A DNA stretch of 64,000 nt from Aeromonas sobria. GTDB lineage: Bacteria; Pseudomonadota; Gammaproteobacteria; Enterobacterales; Aeromonadaceae. Shown here one piece after another: positions 7,152-16,391 of the stretch. The DNA lies in NCBI RefSeq assembly GCF_000820145.1, contig NZ_CDBW01000045.1, positions 149,884 to 213,883 on the forward strand, written 5' to 3'. Numbering within the stretch: position 1 is the stretch's first letter; each line of letters begins with the position of its first letter. The notes under the pieces are model-generated. The model was not told the origin of the DNA, ran no database searches, and saw nothing but the letters and a program-made list of their open reading frames with translations. The position numbers were made by a program, and so were the translations under genes.

Positions 7152-8156
7152 ATGACCACACAGGACTCCTCCGCACTGCGCTACCCCAAGGGGTGGTTTG
7201 CTCTGACGACGGTATACAGTTTCACCGGGCTGGCCATTCTGGCCTCCATCATCTTCTCCCTGCTGCTGTTCCTCTCCATCGATGACAACCCGCTGATGAA
7301 GTGGCTGTTTGGCGGGCTGGCCATCATCTTTGAACTGGGCAAGTTTTACGTCTGGTACGAGTACGGTGAGCGCAAGGCGCGGCGGGATTTGAGCGGTGCC
7401 TTCTGGTCGCTGCTGTTCTACAGCGTGCTGGCGGCCATCTCCATCGGCGGCAGTATCGGCGGCATCAACAGTGCCACCAACACGGTATTGAGCCAGCAAG
7501 CGCGCCACGAGCGGGAACTGGCCCGCTTCGACGAGCAGATCGCCAGCATCGAGCGGCAGATCCAGCTCAACGAGGAGGCAGCCCGCAAATACATCGAGCT
7601 GGAGCGCATCTCTAGCGGCGTCTCCTCCCTGCAGCACGCCAACACCAAGCTGCGTTTGCAGCAGGATGAGCTGCGCCAGCAGCGCGATGCCAAACCGGTC
7701 AACGAACAATCCTCCATGTTGGGGCTGATGAGCAGCTTGGCGGACGGGGTGGGGATGAGCATCACTCAGGTGCAGTTCCTGCTGGTCTGCTTCCTCTCGG
7801 TGTTGCTCGACGTGTTCGGTGCCTTCTTTGTCAGCCTGATCGGCGAGGAGAACCGCTTTCGCCGGATGTGGCGCTGGCAGCAGGATCAAGCCCGTCTTGA
7901 GGCGCAGGAAGCGCTGGCGGCTCAGTCCGAGCCGATGATGTCCCCCGAGCCAGCACCCGAGATGCTGGCGCAGGTGCGCGGTGCGCTGGAGAGTGGTGAG
8001 CTCAAGTGCAGTAAGCGCTCGGTGGCGCAGGCGCTGTCACTCTCGCTGGAGGAGGTGGACCGGGTGTTCCACCATCTGTTGTCGCAAGGGGTGCTGGGGC
8101 AGGGTGGCAATCGCCACTACTACCTCAATCCGGCGCTGGAGCAGCAACCCGGATAA
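7152..8156 (+). CDS. Membrane protein with coiled coil and C-terminal winged-helix-like region
   Basis: I do not recognise this 334-residue protein as a named family. Three hydrophobic helices lie at about residues 17-42, 48-69 and 80-105, followed by a charged heptad-rich stretch at 115-200 (QARHERELARFDEQIASIE...), a fourth helix at about 204-231 (QFLLVCFLSVLLDVFGAFF), and a soluble tail. The last 60 residues (CSKRSVAQALSLS, VDRVFHHLLSQGVL, RHYYLNPAL) look like a helix-turn-helix with a wing. With four helices the coiled coil would be on the opposite face from neither end, so topology needs care. Monocistronic with its own terminator. A membrane-bound regulator is one possibility, not shown. 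Confidence 0.75.
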   Translation: MTTQDSSALRYPKGWFALTTVYSFTGLAILASIIFSLLLFLSIDDNPLMKWLFGGLAIIFELGKFYVWYEYGERKARRDLSGAFWSLLFYSVLAAISIGGSIGGINSATNTVLSQQARHERELARFDEQIASIERQIQLNEEAARKYIELERISSGVSSLQHANTKLRLQQDELRQQRDAKPVNEQSSMLGLMSSLADGVGMSITQVQFLLVCFLSVLLDVFGAFFVSLIGEENRFRRMWRWQQDQARLEAQEALAAQSEPMMSPEPAPEMLAQVRGALESGELKCSKRSVAQALSLSLEEVDRVFHHLLSQGVLGQGGNRHYYLNPALEQQPG

Positions 8157-8160
8157 TGAG

Positions 8161-8192
8161 AAGGCCACCGGAATGCGGTGGCCTTTTGTTTT
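8161..8192 (+). terminator. Rho-independent terminator
   Basis: AAGGCCACCG-GAAT-GCGGTGGCCTT stem followed by TTGTTTT, four bases after the stop of the upstream membrane protein gene. Confidence 0.9.
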
Positions 8193-8210
8193 ATCGAGTG
8201 GCTGTGGCAC

Positions 8211-8378
8211 TCAGTGAGTCAGCACCATCATCAGGCTGAGGAAGGCGGCCAGTCCGCCACCGATGCCGATGATCCAGTAAAACCCCTTGGCCCCCTTTTT
8301 GAGGGGAATGCGGAAGTAGAGCAAAAATGCCAACCACCCCAGCGCCAGCAACAGAGGAATAAGAAACATTCGAGCCAT
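8211..8378 (-). CDS. Small two-helix membrane protein, function unknown
   Basis: A 55-residue protein with hydrophobic helices at about residues 2-19 (ARMFLIPLLLALGWLAFLLYF) and 33-53 (IIGIGGGLAAFLSLMMVL) joined by a basic loop RIPLKKGAKGFY. The basic loop predicts a cytoplasmic connection. ATG at 8376-8378 follows GTGAGGACAC. It is convergent with the preceding gene and divergent from the oxidoreductase at 8435. No family recognised. Confidence 0.6.
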   Translation of the reverse strand: MARMFLIPLLLALGWLAFLLYFRIPLKKGAKGFYWIIGIGGGLAAFLSLMMVLTH

Positions 8379-8434
8379 GGTGTCCTCACTGTTATTCTGT
8401 TGACCCTTGATCAATCAACAGGATGGATTGTGCA

Positions 8435-9412
8435 ATGACGCAACTACAGATTACCGCATTCGGTGACCCCTCGGTACTCAAGCTCAACCCTTCCCTCGAT
8501 AAGGTGCCTGCCGATGGCGAAGTGCGGGTGCGCATCTGCTTTGCGGGGGTCAATCCCATCGATGCCAAGACCCGTGCCGGCCTCGGCTGGGCGGCGGCCC
8601 AGAACAAGGACAAGCTGCCCTGGACGCCGGGTTATGACGTCTCCGGTGTGGTGGAGAAGGTGGGCCCCGGCGTGACCTCGCTGGTCGAAGGGGATCTGGT
8701 GTGCGGCATGGTCGGTTTTCCCCTGAGCGCCGGTGGCTACGGGGAGTCTGTGGTGGCAAGCGAAAGCGAGCTGGTCAAGCTCGACGGGGTGAGCCTTCAG
8801 CAGGGGGCGGCGCTGCCGCTGGCCGGTCTCACCGCCTGGCAGGGGCTGTTTGAGCACGGCGCCCTCCAGAACGGCCAGCGGGTGTTGATCCTTGCCGGTG
8901 CTGGTGGCGTCGGCCATCTGGCGGTGCAGTTTGCCAGCGCTTATGGCGCCGAGGTGGTGGCCACCGCCAGCCCCGACAACCATGGCTTCCTGCACGCTCT
9001 GGGGGCGCGCTGGATGGTGGATTACCACGATGTGAACTGGCCAGCAGCTGTGGTGGCAGAGGCCGGTCAGGTCGATCTGGTGCTGGATCTGGTGGGCGGC
9101 GAGAGCGGCAAGGCGGCGCTCGCCTGCGTCAAGTCGGGTGGCCGCTTGGTGACTGTGCCTACCATTACCGCCCAGCAGATCAAGGATGCTGGGGCTGCGG
9201 CGGGTATCGAGGTGGTCGGCATGCTGGTTCACCCCGACCAGAAGCAGCTGGGTCAGATGTTGATGCTGCTGCGTCAGGGGGAGGTGAAGGTCACCCTCGC
9301 CGGTGAGTTCGCTCTGGCTGAGGGGGCGCTGGCCCATCAGGCCATCGAAGGGGGCCATGTGCGTGGCAAGCTGCTGCTGCGGATGCCTGCGGCCGACGGC
9401 TTGCCCGGATGA
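8435..9412 (+). CDS. NADPH-dependent quinone oxidoreductase / zinc-independent MDR family
   Basis: Medium-chain dehydrogenase/reductase of the quinone-oxidoreductase branch. The 325-residue product has the GroES-like N-terminal domain (VNPIDAKTRAG, PWTPGYDVSGVVEKVG) and a Rossmann domain with VLILAGAGGVGHLAVQFASAYGAEV near residue 148 for NADP(H). The catalytic and structural zinc cysteines of true alcohol dehydrogenases are absent. Start at ATG 8435 behind AGGATGG. The stop overlaps the next start in an ATGA, coupling it to yqaA. Substrate unknown. Confidence 0.88.
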   Translation: MTQLQITAFGDPSVLKLNPSLDKVPADGEVRVRICFAGVNPIDAKTRAGLGWAAAQNKDKLPWTPGYDVSGVVEKVGPGVTSLVEGDLVCGMVGFPLSAGGYGESVVASESELVKLDGVSLQQGAALPLAGLTAWQGLFEHGALQNGQRVLILAGAGGVGHLAVQFASAYGAEVVATASPDNHGFLHALGARWMVDYHDVNWPAAVVAEAGQVDLVLDLVGGESGKAALACVKSGGRLVTVPTITAQQIKDAGAAAGIEVVGMLVHPDQKQLGQMLMLLRQGEVKVTLAGEFALAEGALAHQAIEGGHVRGKLLLRMPAADGLPG

Positions 9413-9846
9413 ATGGCATTACCGAGATGGGTCTGGGGTGGCTGTTTCTGAGCGCCTTCACCTCCGCCACCCTGTTGCCCGGCAGCTCCGAAGTGCTGCT
9501 GGGGGTCATGGCGGGCAAAGGGGAGTGGAGCATGGCGAGTCTGTTGCTGTGGGCGACGCTGGGCAATACCCTCGGCTCCATGACTACCTGGTGGCTCGGC
9601 TGGCTCGCCACTTTCAAGAAAAAACCGGAAGATTTTCAAGGCCGTGGGGAACAAAAAGCCTTAGGCTGGCTCAAACAACATGGTCACTGGTGTCTGTTGC
9701 TTGCCTGGACGCCGGTGGTCGGTGATGGTCTCTGTCTGTTGGCCGGTTGGCTGCGTCTCTCCTTCTGGCGCTCTCTCATCCTGATCGGGCTCGGCAAATT
9801 GTTCCGTTATGCCCTGGTTTTTCTGCTGGCCAGTCACATTTTCTAG
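9409..9846 (+). CDS. yqaA: YqaA/DedA-like inner membrane protein
   Basis: A 145-residue protein with four to five hydrophobic helices and the SNARE-associated/VTT-like features of E. coli YqaA: PGSSEVLLGVMAGKG near residue 24, GNTLGSMTTWWLGWLA near 52, and W-TPVVGDGLCLLAGWLRLSFWRSL near 100. Related DedA proteins act in lipid carrier recycling, but YqaA itself has no settled role. The ATG overlaps the preceding stop by four bases, so translation is probably coupled. Confidence 0.88.
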   Translation: MNGITEMGLGWLFLSAFTSATLLPGSSEVLLGVMAGKGEWSMASLLLWATLGNTLGSMTTWWLGWLATFKKKPEDFQGRGEQKALGWLKQHGHWCLLLAWTPVVGDGLCLLAGWLRLSFWRSLILIGLGKLFRYALVFLLASHIF

Positions 9847-9873
9847 CCTGTTTTTGTCACTCACGAGGTTACC

Positions 9874-12687
9874 GTGAACAAAGTCATACCTTTAACGATT
9901 CTGCTGGGCTTTACCCTGCCGGTGCTGGCGGCACCGACCCTGATCGCCGAACAGGGCAAGGAGGAGGGCAAGCTCGCCATCCCCTACCAGATGTACAAGC
10001 TGGACAACGGCCTGACCGTGATCCTGGCCCCCGATCGCTCCGATCCGCTGGTGCACCTCGATGTGACTTATCACGTTGGCTCATCCCGCGAGACGGTCGG
10101 CAAGTCCGGCTTCGCCCATTTCTTCGAGCACATGATGTTTCAGGGCTCGAAACACGTCGGTGATCAGGAGCATATGCGGATCATCAACGAGGCCGGTGGC
10201 GACATGAACGGCACCACCAACAAGGACCGCACCAACTACTACGAAACCGTGCCTGCCAACCAGCTGGAGAAAGTGCTCTGGCTGGAGGCGGACCGGATGG
10301 GCTTCCTGCTCGATGCGGTGAGCCAGAAGAAGTTCGAGATCCAGCGCGCCACCGTCAAGAACGAGCGGGCCCAGCGGGTCGATAACCAGCCGTATGGGCT
10401 GGTGAGCGAGAAGGTGGGGGAGGCGCTCTATCCGCGCACTCACCCCTACTCTTGGCAGCCTATCGGTTACGTGGAAGATCTCGACCGGGTCGATGTTAAC
10501 GACCTCAAGCAGTTCTTCTTGCGTTGGTATGGCCCCAACAATGCGACCCTGACCCTGGGCGGTGACTTTGACAGCAAGCAGGCCCTCGGCTGGATTGAAC
10601 AGTATTTTGGCGCCATCCCGCGCGGCCCGGACGTGGCCGAGCCGACGCCAAAACCGGTGACCCTGCCCGAGACCCGTTACGTGACGCTGCAGGACAAGGT
10701 GCACCTGCCGCTGCTCTATATCAGCTACCCGACCGTGTCGCTCGGTGACCCGCAGGAGCCCGCGCTCGACATGTTTGCCGATGTGCTCGGCGGCTCCGCC
10801 AGCTCCATGCTCTACCAGTCGCTGGTGAAAACCGGCAAGGCGATTGATGTGGGGGCGTCCCACTACTGCGAAGAGCTGGCCTGTACCCTGACCGTATACG
10901 CCTACCCCAATCCGTCGCAGGATGGCAGCCTCAAGACCCTCAAGGGGGAGGTGGACAAGGTGATCGGCGAGTTCGCCCAGCGCGGCCTCAAGCCGGAAGA
11001 TCTGGAGAAGGCGATCGCCAAGTACCGCGCCTCCGCCATCTGGGGTCTGGACAGCGTCTCCGGCAAGGTGAGCCAGCTCGCCATGGGGCAGGTGTTTACC
11101 CAGGATCCCAACTATGTGTTCAAGACCCTCGATGCCATCGGCAAGGTGACCCCGGAGCAGGTGAAAGCCGCCTACGACAAGTTCATCGCCGGCAAGCCGG
11201 CGGTAGTGCTGAGCGTGGTGCCCAAGGGCAAGACGGATTGGCAGGTCGCCACCCCGAACTTTACCCCCGCCCAGCGCGAGCTGCCGGATTACAGCAAGCA
11301 TGACGAAGCGCTGGCCGAACGACCGGTAAAAGACAATTTCGATCGCAGCGTGCAGCCCAAGGTCGGTGAGGCGGTGAGCGTCAAGGTGCCCGCCATCTGG
11401 CACGGCAAGCTCGACAAGAACATCGAGATTATCGGCACCCGAAGTGACGAGATCCCTGCGGTCTCCATCATGATCGCTCTGCCGGGCGGCATTCGTGCCG
11501 AGGACAAGGGGCAACTGGGGCTGGCCAATCTGACCGCCGCCATGCTGGGGCAGGGGTCGATACGTCTGACCGAGGCCCAGCTGAGCGACGAACTGCAAAA
11601 GCTGGGATCTTCCATCAATGTTTCCAGCGCCCAGTACAACAACCTCGTCACCATCAGCTCGCTGGTGGATAAGTTGCCCCAGACCCTGGCGCTGGCACGG
11701 GAAGTGTTCGAGCGCCCCGGTATGCGGGAGGCGGACTTCGAGCGGGTCAAGGCGCAACTGCTGCAAGGTATGCAACAGGCCCAACAGCAGCCCGAGTGGC
11801 TGGCCGGACAGGCGTTCCGCGAGCTGGTCTACGGCAAGCAGAACCGCCTCGGTCAACCCGCTGACGGGGTGCTGGCTGATGTGGCCAAGCTGACCCTGGC
11901 GGATGTGAAGCACTTCTATCAGGCCTACTACAACCCCACCAACGCCAAAGTGGTGGTGACCGGTGATGTGAGCCAGAAGCAGATCGAGGAGCAACTTGGC
12001 TTCCTGACCGAGTGGAAAGGTGCCACGCCAGCGCTGGGGGATCTCAAGCTCAAGGACGAACAGGCCAAGCCGGGTATCTATCTGGTAGACAAGTCGGGGG
12101 CGCCCCAGTCGGTGATCCGCATCGGCCGTCGCGCCATGCCGTTTGATACCACAGGGGAGTATTTCACCGCCGGGCTGATGAACTTCAACCTGGGTGGCAA
12201 CTTCAATAGCCGCATCAACCTCAACCTGCGGGAAGACAAGGGCTACACCTACGGCGCCAGCTCCGGCTTCTCCGCTAACCGCGAGGTGGGCACCTTTGCC
12301 ACCGGCGCCAATGTGCGATCCGATGCGACCGTCGATGCCATTCGCCAGTTCCTCAAAGAGATGGATAACTATCGTGCGACCGGCCCGACCCCGGTGGAGC
12401 TGGCCTATATGCGCAGCGCCGTCTCCCAGCAGGATGCCCTCTCTTACGAGACCCTCGGCCAGAAGGCGGGCTTCCTGCTGCAGATGGTGATGTATGACCT
12501 GAAACCGGACTATGTACAGGCGCAGAACAACCTGATCAAGACGGTGTCGCCCGAGGCGCTGAAGGCCAGTGCCGCCCGTTGGCTCAATCCGGCCGACATG
12601 GTGATCGTGGTGGTGGGAGACAAGCAAAAGCTTGAAAAACCCCTGAAGGAGCTTCATCTTCCCATCTATCCGCTGCAGTTGCCGTAA
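9874..12687 (+). CDS. M16 family zinc metallopeptidase, exported, two-domain
   Basis: A 937-residue peptidase of the pitrilysin/insulinase class. MNKVIPLTILLGFTLPVLAAPT is a signal peptide, so it acts in the periplasm. The N-terminal half has the inverted zinc motif HFFEH at residues 82-86, with the distal Glu in TVKNERAQRVDNQPYG; NGTTNKDRTNYYETVP follows in the usual position. The C-terminal half repeats the fold without zinc ligands (GGNFNSRINLNLREDKGYTYGASS is the conserved R/Y segment that closes on substrate). GTG start at 9874 after CGAGGTTACC. It is 27 bases after yqaA. Substrates are probably short peptides; none can be named. Confidence 0.92.
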   Translation: MNKVIPLTILLGFTLPVLAAPTLIAEQGKEEGKLAIPYQMYKLDNGLTVILAPDRSDPLVHLDVTYHVGSSRETVGKSGFAHFFEHMMFQGSKHVGDQEHMRIINEAGGDMNGTTNKDRTNYYETVPANQLEKVLWLEADRMGFLLDAVSQKKFEIQRATVKNERAQRVDNQPYGLVSEKVGEALYPRTHPYSWQPIGYVEDLDRVDVNDLKQFFLRWYGPNNATLTLGGDFDSKQALGWIEQYFGAIPRGPDVAEPTPKPVTLPETRYVTLQDKVHLPLLYISYPTVSLGDPQEPALDMFADVLGGSASSMLYQSLVKTGKAIDVGASHYCEELACTLTVYAYPNPSQDGSLKTLKGEVDKVIGEFAQRGLKPEDLEKAIAKYRASAIWGLDSVSGKVSQLAMGQVFTQDPNYVFKTLDAIGKVTPEQVKAAYDKFIAGKPAVVLSVVPKGKTDWQVATPNFTPAQRELPDYSKHDEALAERPVKDNFDRSVQPKVGEAVSVKVPAIWHGKLDKNIEIIGTRSDEIPAVSIMIALPGGIRAEDKGQLGLANLTAAMLGQGSIRLTEAQLSDELQKLGSSINVSSAQYNNLVTISSLVDKLPQTLALAREVFERPGMREADFERVKAQLLQGMQQAQQQPEWLAGQAFRELVYGKQNRLGQPADGVLADVAKLTLADVKHFYQAYYNPTNAKVVVTGDVSQKQIEEQLGFLTEWKGATPALGDLKLKDEQAKPGIYLVDKSGAPQSVIRIGRRAMPFDTTGEYFTAGLMNFNLGGNFNSRINLNLREDKGYTYGASSGFSANREVGTFATGANVRSDATVDAIRQFLKEMDNYRATGPTPVELAYMRSAVSQQDALSYETLGQKAGFLLQMVMYDLKPDYVQAQNNLIKTVSPEALKASAARWLNPADMVIVVVGDKQKLEKPLKELHLPIYPLQLP

Positions 12688-12710
12688 CGGGCACCTTATA
12701 AAAATCAAGA

Positions 12711-12730
12711 GCCGCCCCGGATGGGGCGGC
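12711..12730. other. GC-rich hairpin between M16 peptidase and gshA
   Basis: GCCGCCCCGGATGGGGCGGC folds as an 8-bp stem with a short loop. It ends 18 bases before the gshA ATG and has no T-tract, so it could slow ribosomes or block the gshA start rather than terminate transcription. Confidence 0.5.
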
Positions 12731-12748
12731 CTCACATGAGCCGTGAAT

Positions 12749-14347
12749 ATGACTACTACAAGCTTGTCACTCACCGAGTTGCTGAACGTTCTGGGGTCAC
12801 CGGAGCGCTTGACTGCACTCAAGGGGATCCGGCGCGGGATCGAGCGTGAATGTCTGCGCATCACCCCGGATGGCAAACTCGCCCAGAATAACCATCCCCG
12901 GGCGCTGGGCTCAGCCCTGACTCACCCCAATATCACCACCGACTACTCCGAGAGCCTGCTGGAGTTCATCACCCCGGCCACCGACTCCATCGACAGCCTG
13001 ATGGAGCAGCTCGGTGATATCCATCACCATGTGATGCAGCATCTGGGTGAGGAACGGATTTGGCCGCTCTCCATGCCCTGTTTCGTCGGTGGCGAGGAGA
13101 GCATCCGGCTGGCCCAATACGGCAGCTCCAACATCGGCAAAATGAAGACCCTCTACCGTCAGGGTTTGAAGAACCGCTACGGCAGCCTGATGCAGGTGAT
13201 CGCCGGGGTGCACTTCAACTTCTCGATGCCGGACAGCTTCTGGAGCGAGTGGCAGGAGCTGGAGTGTGTCGGCTGCTGCAGCCAGCGCTTTATCTCCGAC
13301 AAGTACATGGGGCTTATTCGCAACGTCTATCGCTTCGGCTGGTTGGTGCCCTATCTGTTTGGCGCATCGCCAGCCATCTGCGAATCCTTCCTCAAAGGAC
13401 GCAAGAGCAATCTGCCGTTCGAGAAGACCGGCAAGGGCACCCTCTATCTGCCTTATGCCACCGCACTGCGTCTCTCCGATCTCGGCTACACCAACAGCGC
13501 TCAGGCGGGGCTCAAGATCAGCCACGACAATCTGCCGGCCTATGTCAGCAGCCTGCGCCGCGCCATCAACACCCATAACCCTGACTTTGCCAAGATCGGG
13601 GTCAAGGTGGATGGGGAGTATCGTCAGCTTAACGACAACGTGTTGCAGCTGGAGAACGAGCTCTACGCCCCGATCCGTCCCAAGCGCACCCCGCGCAGCG
13701 GCGAGAAGCCGTCCGATGCGCTCGATCAGCGCGGCATCGAATACATCGAACTGCGCACCGTGGACGTCAACCCCTTCACCCCGCTCGGCATCGATGCCGA
13801 CCAGATCCGCTTCTTCGATCTGTTCTTGGTCTGGTGCCTGCTGCGCCCGTCCGCGTTGCAGAGTGACGAAGAGATTGCCCGCAACCGCCGCAACCAGAAC
13901 AAGGTGGTGCTGGAAGGGCGTCGTCCCGGCCTCGAACTGGAAGATGAGCAGGGCAATGCCATTGGTCTCAAAGAGTACGGGCTCAAGCTGTTCGAGGAGC
14001 TGGCTGAGGTCGCCGAGCTGCTGGATCGCTGCTGCGGCCGCAACCGCTATCGCGAGACGCTGGCGATGCACCGCGAGAAGCTGCTCAACCCCGAGCTCAC
14101 CTACTCCGCCCGCATGCTCAAGGAGCTGCTGGAGAGTGGTAAAGACAACGGCTGCTATGGCGACAAGCTGGCGACCCGCTATCGTGAGGAGCTGCTGGCC
14201 GCTGAATTGCAGTACTGGGATGAGGCCTACTTTGCCGGTGAGGCGAAGGATTCGCTGGCCAAGCAGCGGGAACGCGAGCGCAGCGACAGCCTGTCGTTTG
14301 ACGACTTCCTGGCTGACTACTTCGGGATCAGCAAGACAACAGCCTGA
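12749..14347 (+). CDS. gshA: Glutamate-cysteine ligase
   Basis: Catalyses ATP-dependent joining of L-glutamate and L-cysteine, the committed step of glutathione synthesis, in the cytosol. The 532-residue product matches the enterobacterial class (E. coli 518): GIERECLRITPDGKLAQ at the N-terminus, DYSESLLEFITPA, YRQGLKNRYGSLMQVIAGVHFNFS, and RGIEYIELRTVDVNPFTPLGI are family signatures. Two starts compete: GTG 12743 and ATG 12749. The ATG is chosen because the GAG of ATGAG lies 8 bases before it and only 2 before the GTG. A GC-rich hairpin sits just upstream; a strong shared terminator follows. Confidence 0.95.
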   Translation: MTTTSLSLTELLNVLGSPERLTALKGIRRGIERECLRITPDGKLAQNNHPRALGSALTHPNITTDYSESLLEFITPATDSIDSLMEQLGDIHHHVMQHLGEERIWPLSMPCFVGGEESIRLAQYGSSNIGKMKTLYRQGLKNRYGSLMQVIAGVHFNFSMPDSFWSEWQELECVGCCSQRFISDKYMGLIRNVYRFGWLVPYLFGASPAICESFLKGRKSNLPFEKTGKGTLYLPYATALRLSDLGYTNSAQAGLKISHDNLPAYVSSLRRAINTHNPDFAKIGVKVDGEYRQLNDNVLQLENELYAPIRPKRTPRSGEKPSDALDQRGIEYIELRTVDVNPFTPLGIDADQIRFFDLFLVWCLLRPSALQSDEEIARNRRNQNKVVLEGRRPGLELEDEQGNAIGLKEYGLKLFEELAEVAELLDRCCGRNRYRETLAMHREKLLNPELTYSARMLKELLESGKDNGCYGDKLATRYREELLAAELQYWDEAYFAGEAKDSLAKQRERERSDSLSFDDFLADYFGISKTTA

Positions 14348-14365
14348 TGACAGGCTTGTAAAAGC

Positions 14366-14397
14366 AAAAAGCCGCTCGAATGAGCGGCTTTTTTATT
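14366..14397. terminator. Bidirectional terminator between gshA and acyl-CoA synthetase
   Basis: AAAAAGCCGCTC-GAAT-GAGCGGCTTTTTT, with A-tract upstream and T-tract downstream, can serve both convergent genes. Confidence 0.92.
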
Positions 14398-14416
14398 GCT
14401 TGGAATCTGAGCGTGA

Positions 14417-16207
14417 TCAGGCGTGGTTATACATGGCCTCGATTTCGCGCTGGTATTTGGCCTCGATGATCTTGCGGCGCAGCTTCATGGTGGGGGTTAT
14501 TTCCCCTAACTCCATGGAGAAGGCGCTCGGTAGCAGGGTGAACTTCTTCACTTGCTCGAACTTGGCCAGCTCTTTTTGCAAGTCCGCGATACGGGCTTCG
14601 AAGAACTCCATCACCCGGGAGTTGCGCAGCAGGTCACTTTTGCACTGGTACTGCAGGTTGATGGAGCGGGCGTACTCCTCCAGCGACTCGAAGCAGGGTA
14701 CGATCAGTGCCGAGACGAAGTGGCGGGCATCGGCGATGATGGCGATCTGCTCGATAAAGCGATCCTTGCCGATGGCGCCCTCGACCACTTGTGGGGCCAC
14801 GTACTTGCCGTTGGAGGTCTTCATCAGCTCCTTGAGGCGCTCGGTGAAGTAGATATTGCCCTGGCTGTCGAGCTCACCGGCATCGCCGGTACGCAGGAAG
14901 CCATCCTCAGTCATCACTTCGGCAGTGGCGTCCGGCTTGTTGTAGTAGCCGCGCATCACGGTGGGCGAGCGCACCAGCAGCTCGTTGTTCTCACCCAGCT
15001 TCACTTCGATGTCGTTCAGTGCCGTGCCGATGGAGCCCAACTTGAACTGCTGATCTTCGTAGCAGCAGACGGTAGCTGTAGTCTCGGTCATGCCGTAGCC
15101 GTACTTGAGGTTGAGCCCCATCGCCTGGAAGAAGAGGTTCACATCGTCGGCCAGACGGGCGCCCGCCACCGGCAAGAAGCGGGTGCGGCCGCCAAAACGG
15201 GCGCGCAGCTTGCGAAACACCAGTCGCTCCGCGAGCCAGAGCTGGGCATAGAGCTGGGGAGAGGCTGACTTGCCAGCCTGACGGGTGGCGACCATCTGTT
15301 TGCCAACCCGGGTAGCCCAGCCAAACAGGGCGCGACTGGGGGCGGGTGCTTGGGCAACCTTGGCCTGGATCATGGCGTAGGCCTTCTCGTAGAGGCGCGG
15401 GACGGCGCACATCACGGTCGGTTTCACCTCGTCAATCACCTCCATCACCTTCTGCGGATCGCGGATATAGACGTTCTCGCCGCCGCAGTAGAGCACATAG
15501 AAGCTCCAGACTCGCTCAAATACATGGCTCAGTGGCAGCATGCAGAGCGACACATCCTGCTCGTTCAAATCGAGGCGGCTGTTGTGCATCTCGAAACAGG
15601 CGGCGATGTTGGCGAAATCGAGCATGACCCCTTTGGGTTCGCCGGTGGTGCCGGAGGTGTAGATCAGGGTCAGCAGATCGTCCATCCGGTACTGCTGCTC
15701 GCGCTCGCGCAGTTGCTGTTCACTGGGCTGGTGGTTGCCGGAGACCAGAAATTCCTGAAAGTAGCTCGCTTGCGGGCAGCCACGCAGATTGACGTTGCCA
15801 TCGAGGGCGACGATCTGGCGGATCTCGCCATTTTGCAGCAGGGTGAGTGCCTGATCGAACTGGGGCTGTTCACCGACGAACAGGATGCCAATCTTGGCGT
15901 CACGCACGATATAGCGCACCTGATCTAGGGTACTGGTGGGATAGATGGGGACGCTGACGCCACGGGCGGCAAGGATGCCGAGATCAGCCTGGGTCCACTC
16001 TGGCATGTTGCGTGCGTAGATGCCGACCATTTCGGTGGGCTGGTGACCACAGCGGATCAGCGCTTGGGCGCAGTAATCCATGGCCTGACCCAGGGTGCGC
16101 CAGCCGATGGCACGCCATTGACCATCTTGCTGAACCCGCAGGGCCGCCTTGTTACCAAGCTGGGTAATACGTTCACGCATCAGTCGAACCAGATGAAGCT
16201 TCGGCAT
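14417..16207 (-). CDS. Long-chain acyl-CoA synthetase (AMP-binding)
   Basis: Adenylate-forming enzyme activating fatty acids to acyl-CoA. The 596-residue product belongs to the FadD15/FAA1-like group rather than E. coli FadD: N-terminal KAALRVQQDGQWRAIGWRTLG, AMP-binding P-loop LIYTSGTTGEPKGVML near residue 190, LPLSHVFERVWSFYVLY, YGMTETTATVCCYE, and the hinge region RTGDAGELDSQGNIYFTERLKELMKTSNGKYVAPQVVE with the catalytic Lys region. No membrane helix is predicted; members associate peripherally. ATG at 16205-16207. It stands alone between two convergent/divergent partners; fatty-acid degradation or exogenous lipid use is the likely role. Confidence 0.92.
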   Translation of the reverse strand: MPKLHLVRLMRERITQLGNKAALRVQQDGQWRAIGWRTLGQAMDYCAQALIRCGHQPTEMVGIYARNMPEWTQADLGILAARGVSVPIYPTSTLDQVRYIVRDAKIGILFVGEQPQFDQALTLLQNGEIRQIVALDGNVNLRGCPQASYFQEFLVSGNHQPSEQQLREREQQYRMDDLLTLIYTSGTTGEPKGVMLDFANIAACFEMHNSRLDLNEQDVSLCMLPLSHVFERVWSFYVLYCGGENVYIRDPQKVMEVIDEVKPTVMCAVPRLYEKAYAMIQAKVAQAPAPSRALFGWATRVGKQMVATRQAGKSASPQLYAQLWLAERLVFRKLRARFGGRTRFLPVAGARLADDVNLFFQAMGLNLKYGYGMTETTATVCCYEDQQFKLGSIGTALNDIEVKLGENNELLVRSPTVMRGYYNKPDATAEVMTEDGFLRTGDAGELDSQGNIYFTERLKELMKTSNGKYVAPQVVEGAIGKDRFIEQIAIIADARHFVSALIVPCFESLEEYARSINLQYQCKSDLLRNSRVMEFFEARIADLQKELAKFEQVKKFTLLPSAFSMELGEITPTMKLRRKIIEAKYQREIEAMYNHA

Positions 16208-16391
16208 CAGTCAAGCATCCTTTAATTACAGTTGTACGCCGGTTAGGGCACTAAAAATCGGGGTAGAGTTTAAACTCCAACATTACAGCTTACAAGTGTT
16301 CGCCGTTTGTCTTGGATCACAAAGCATGCAAATAGCTATGCCTTTGCGCAGGCTGGCCGATACTGCAGATGAGTGCTTGAGGGGTAACGAT

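Noticed and set aside
10081..12876. A 931-codon open frame on the minus strand opposite the M16 peptidase gene
   Set aside because: It mirrors the codon pattern of the plus-strand gene, has His/Leu/Gly-rich low-sense composition and no recognisable domain; the plus-strand frame has a signal peptide and HxxEH motif.
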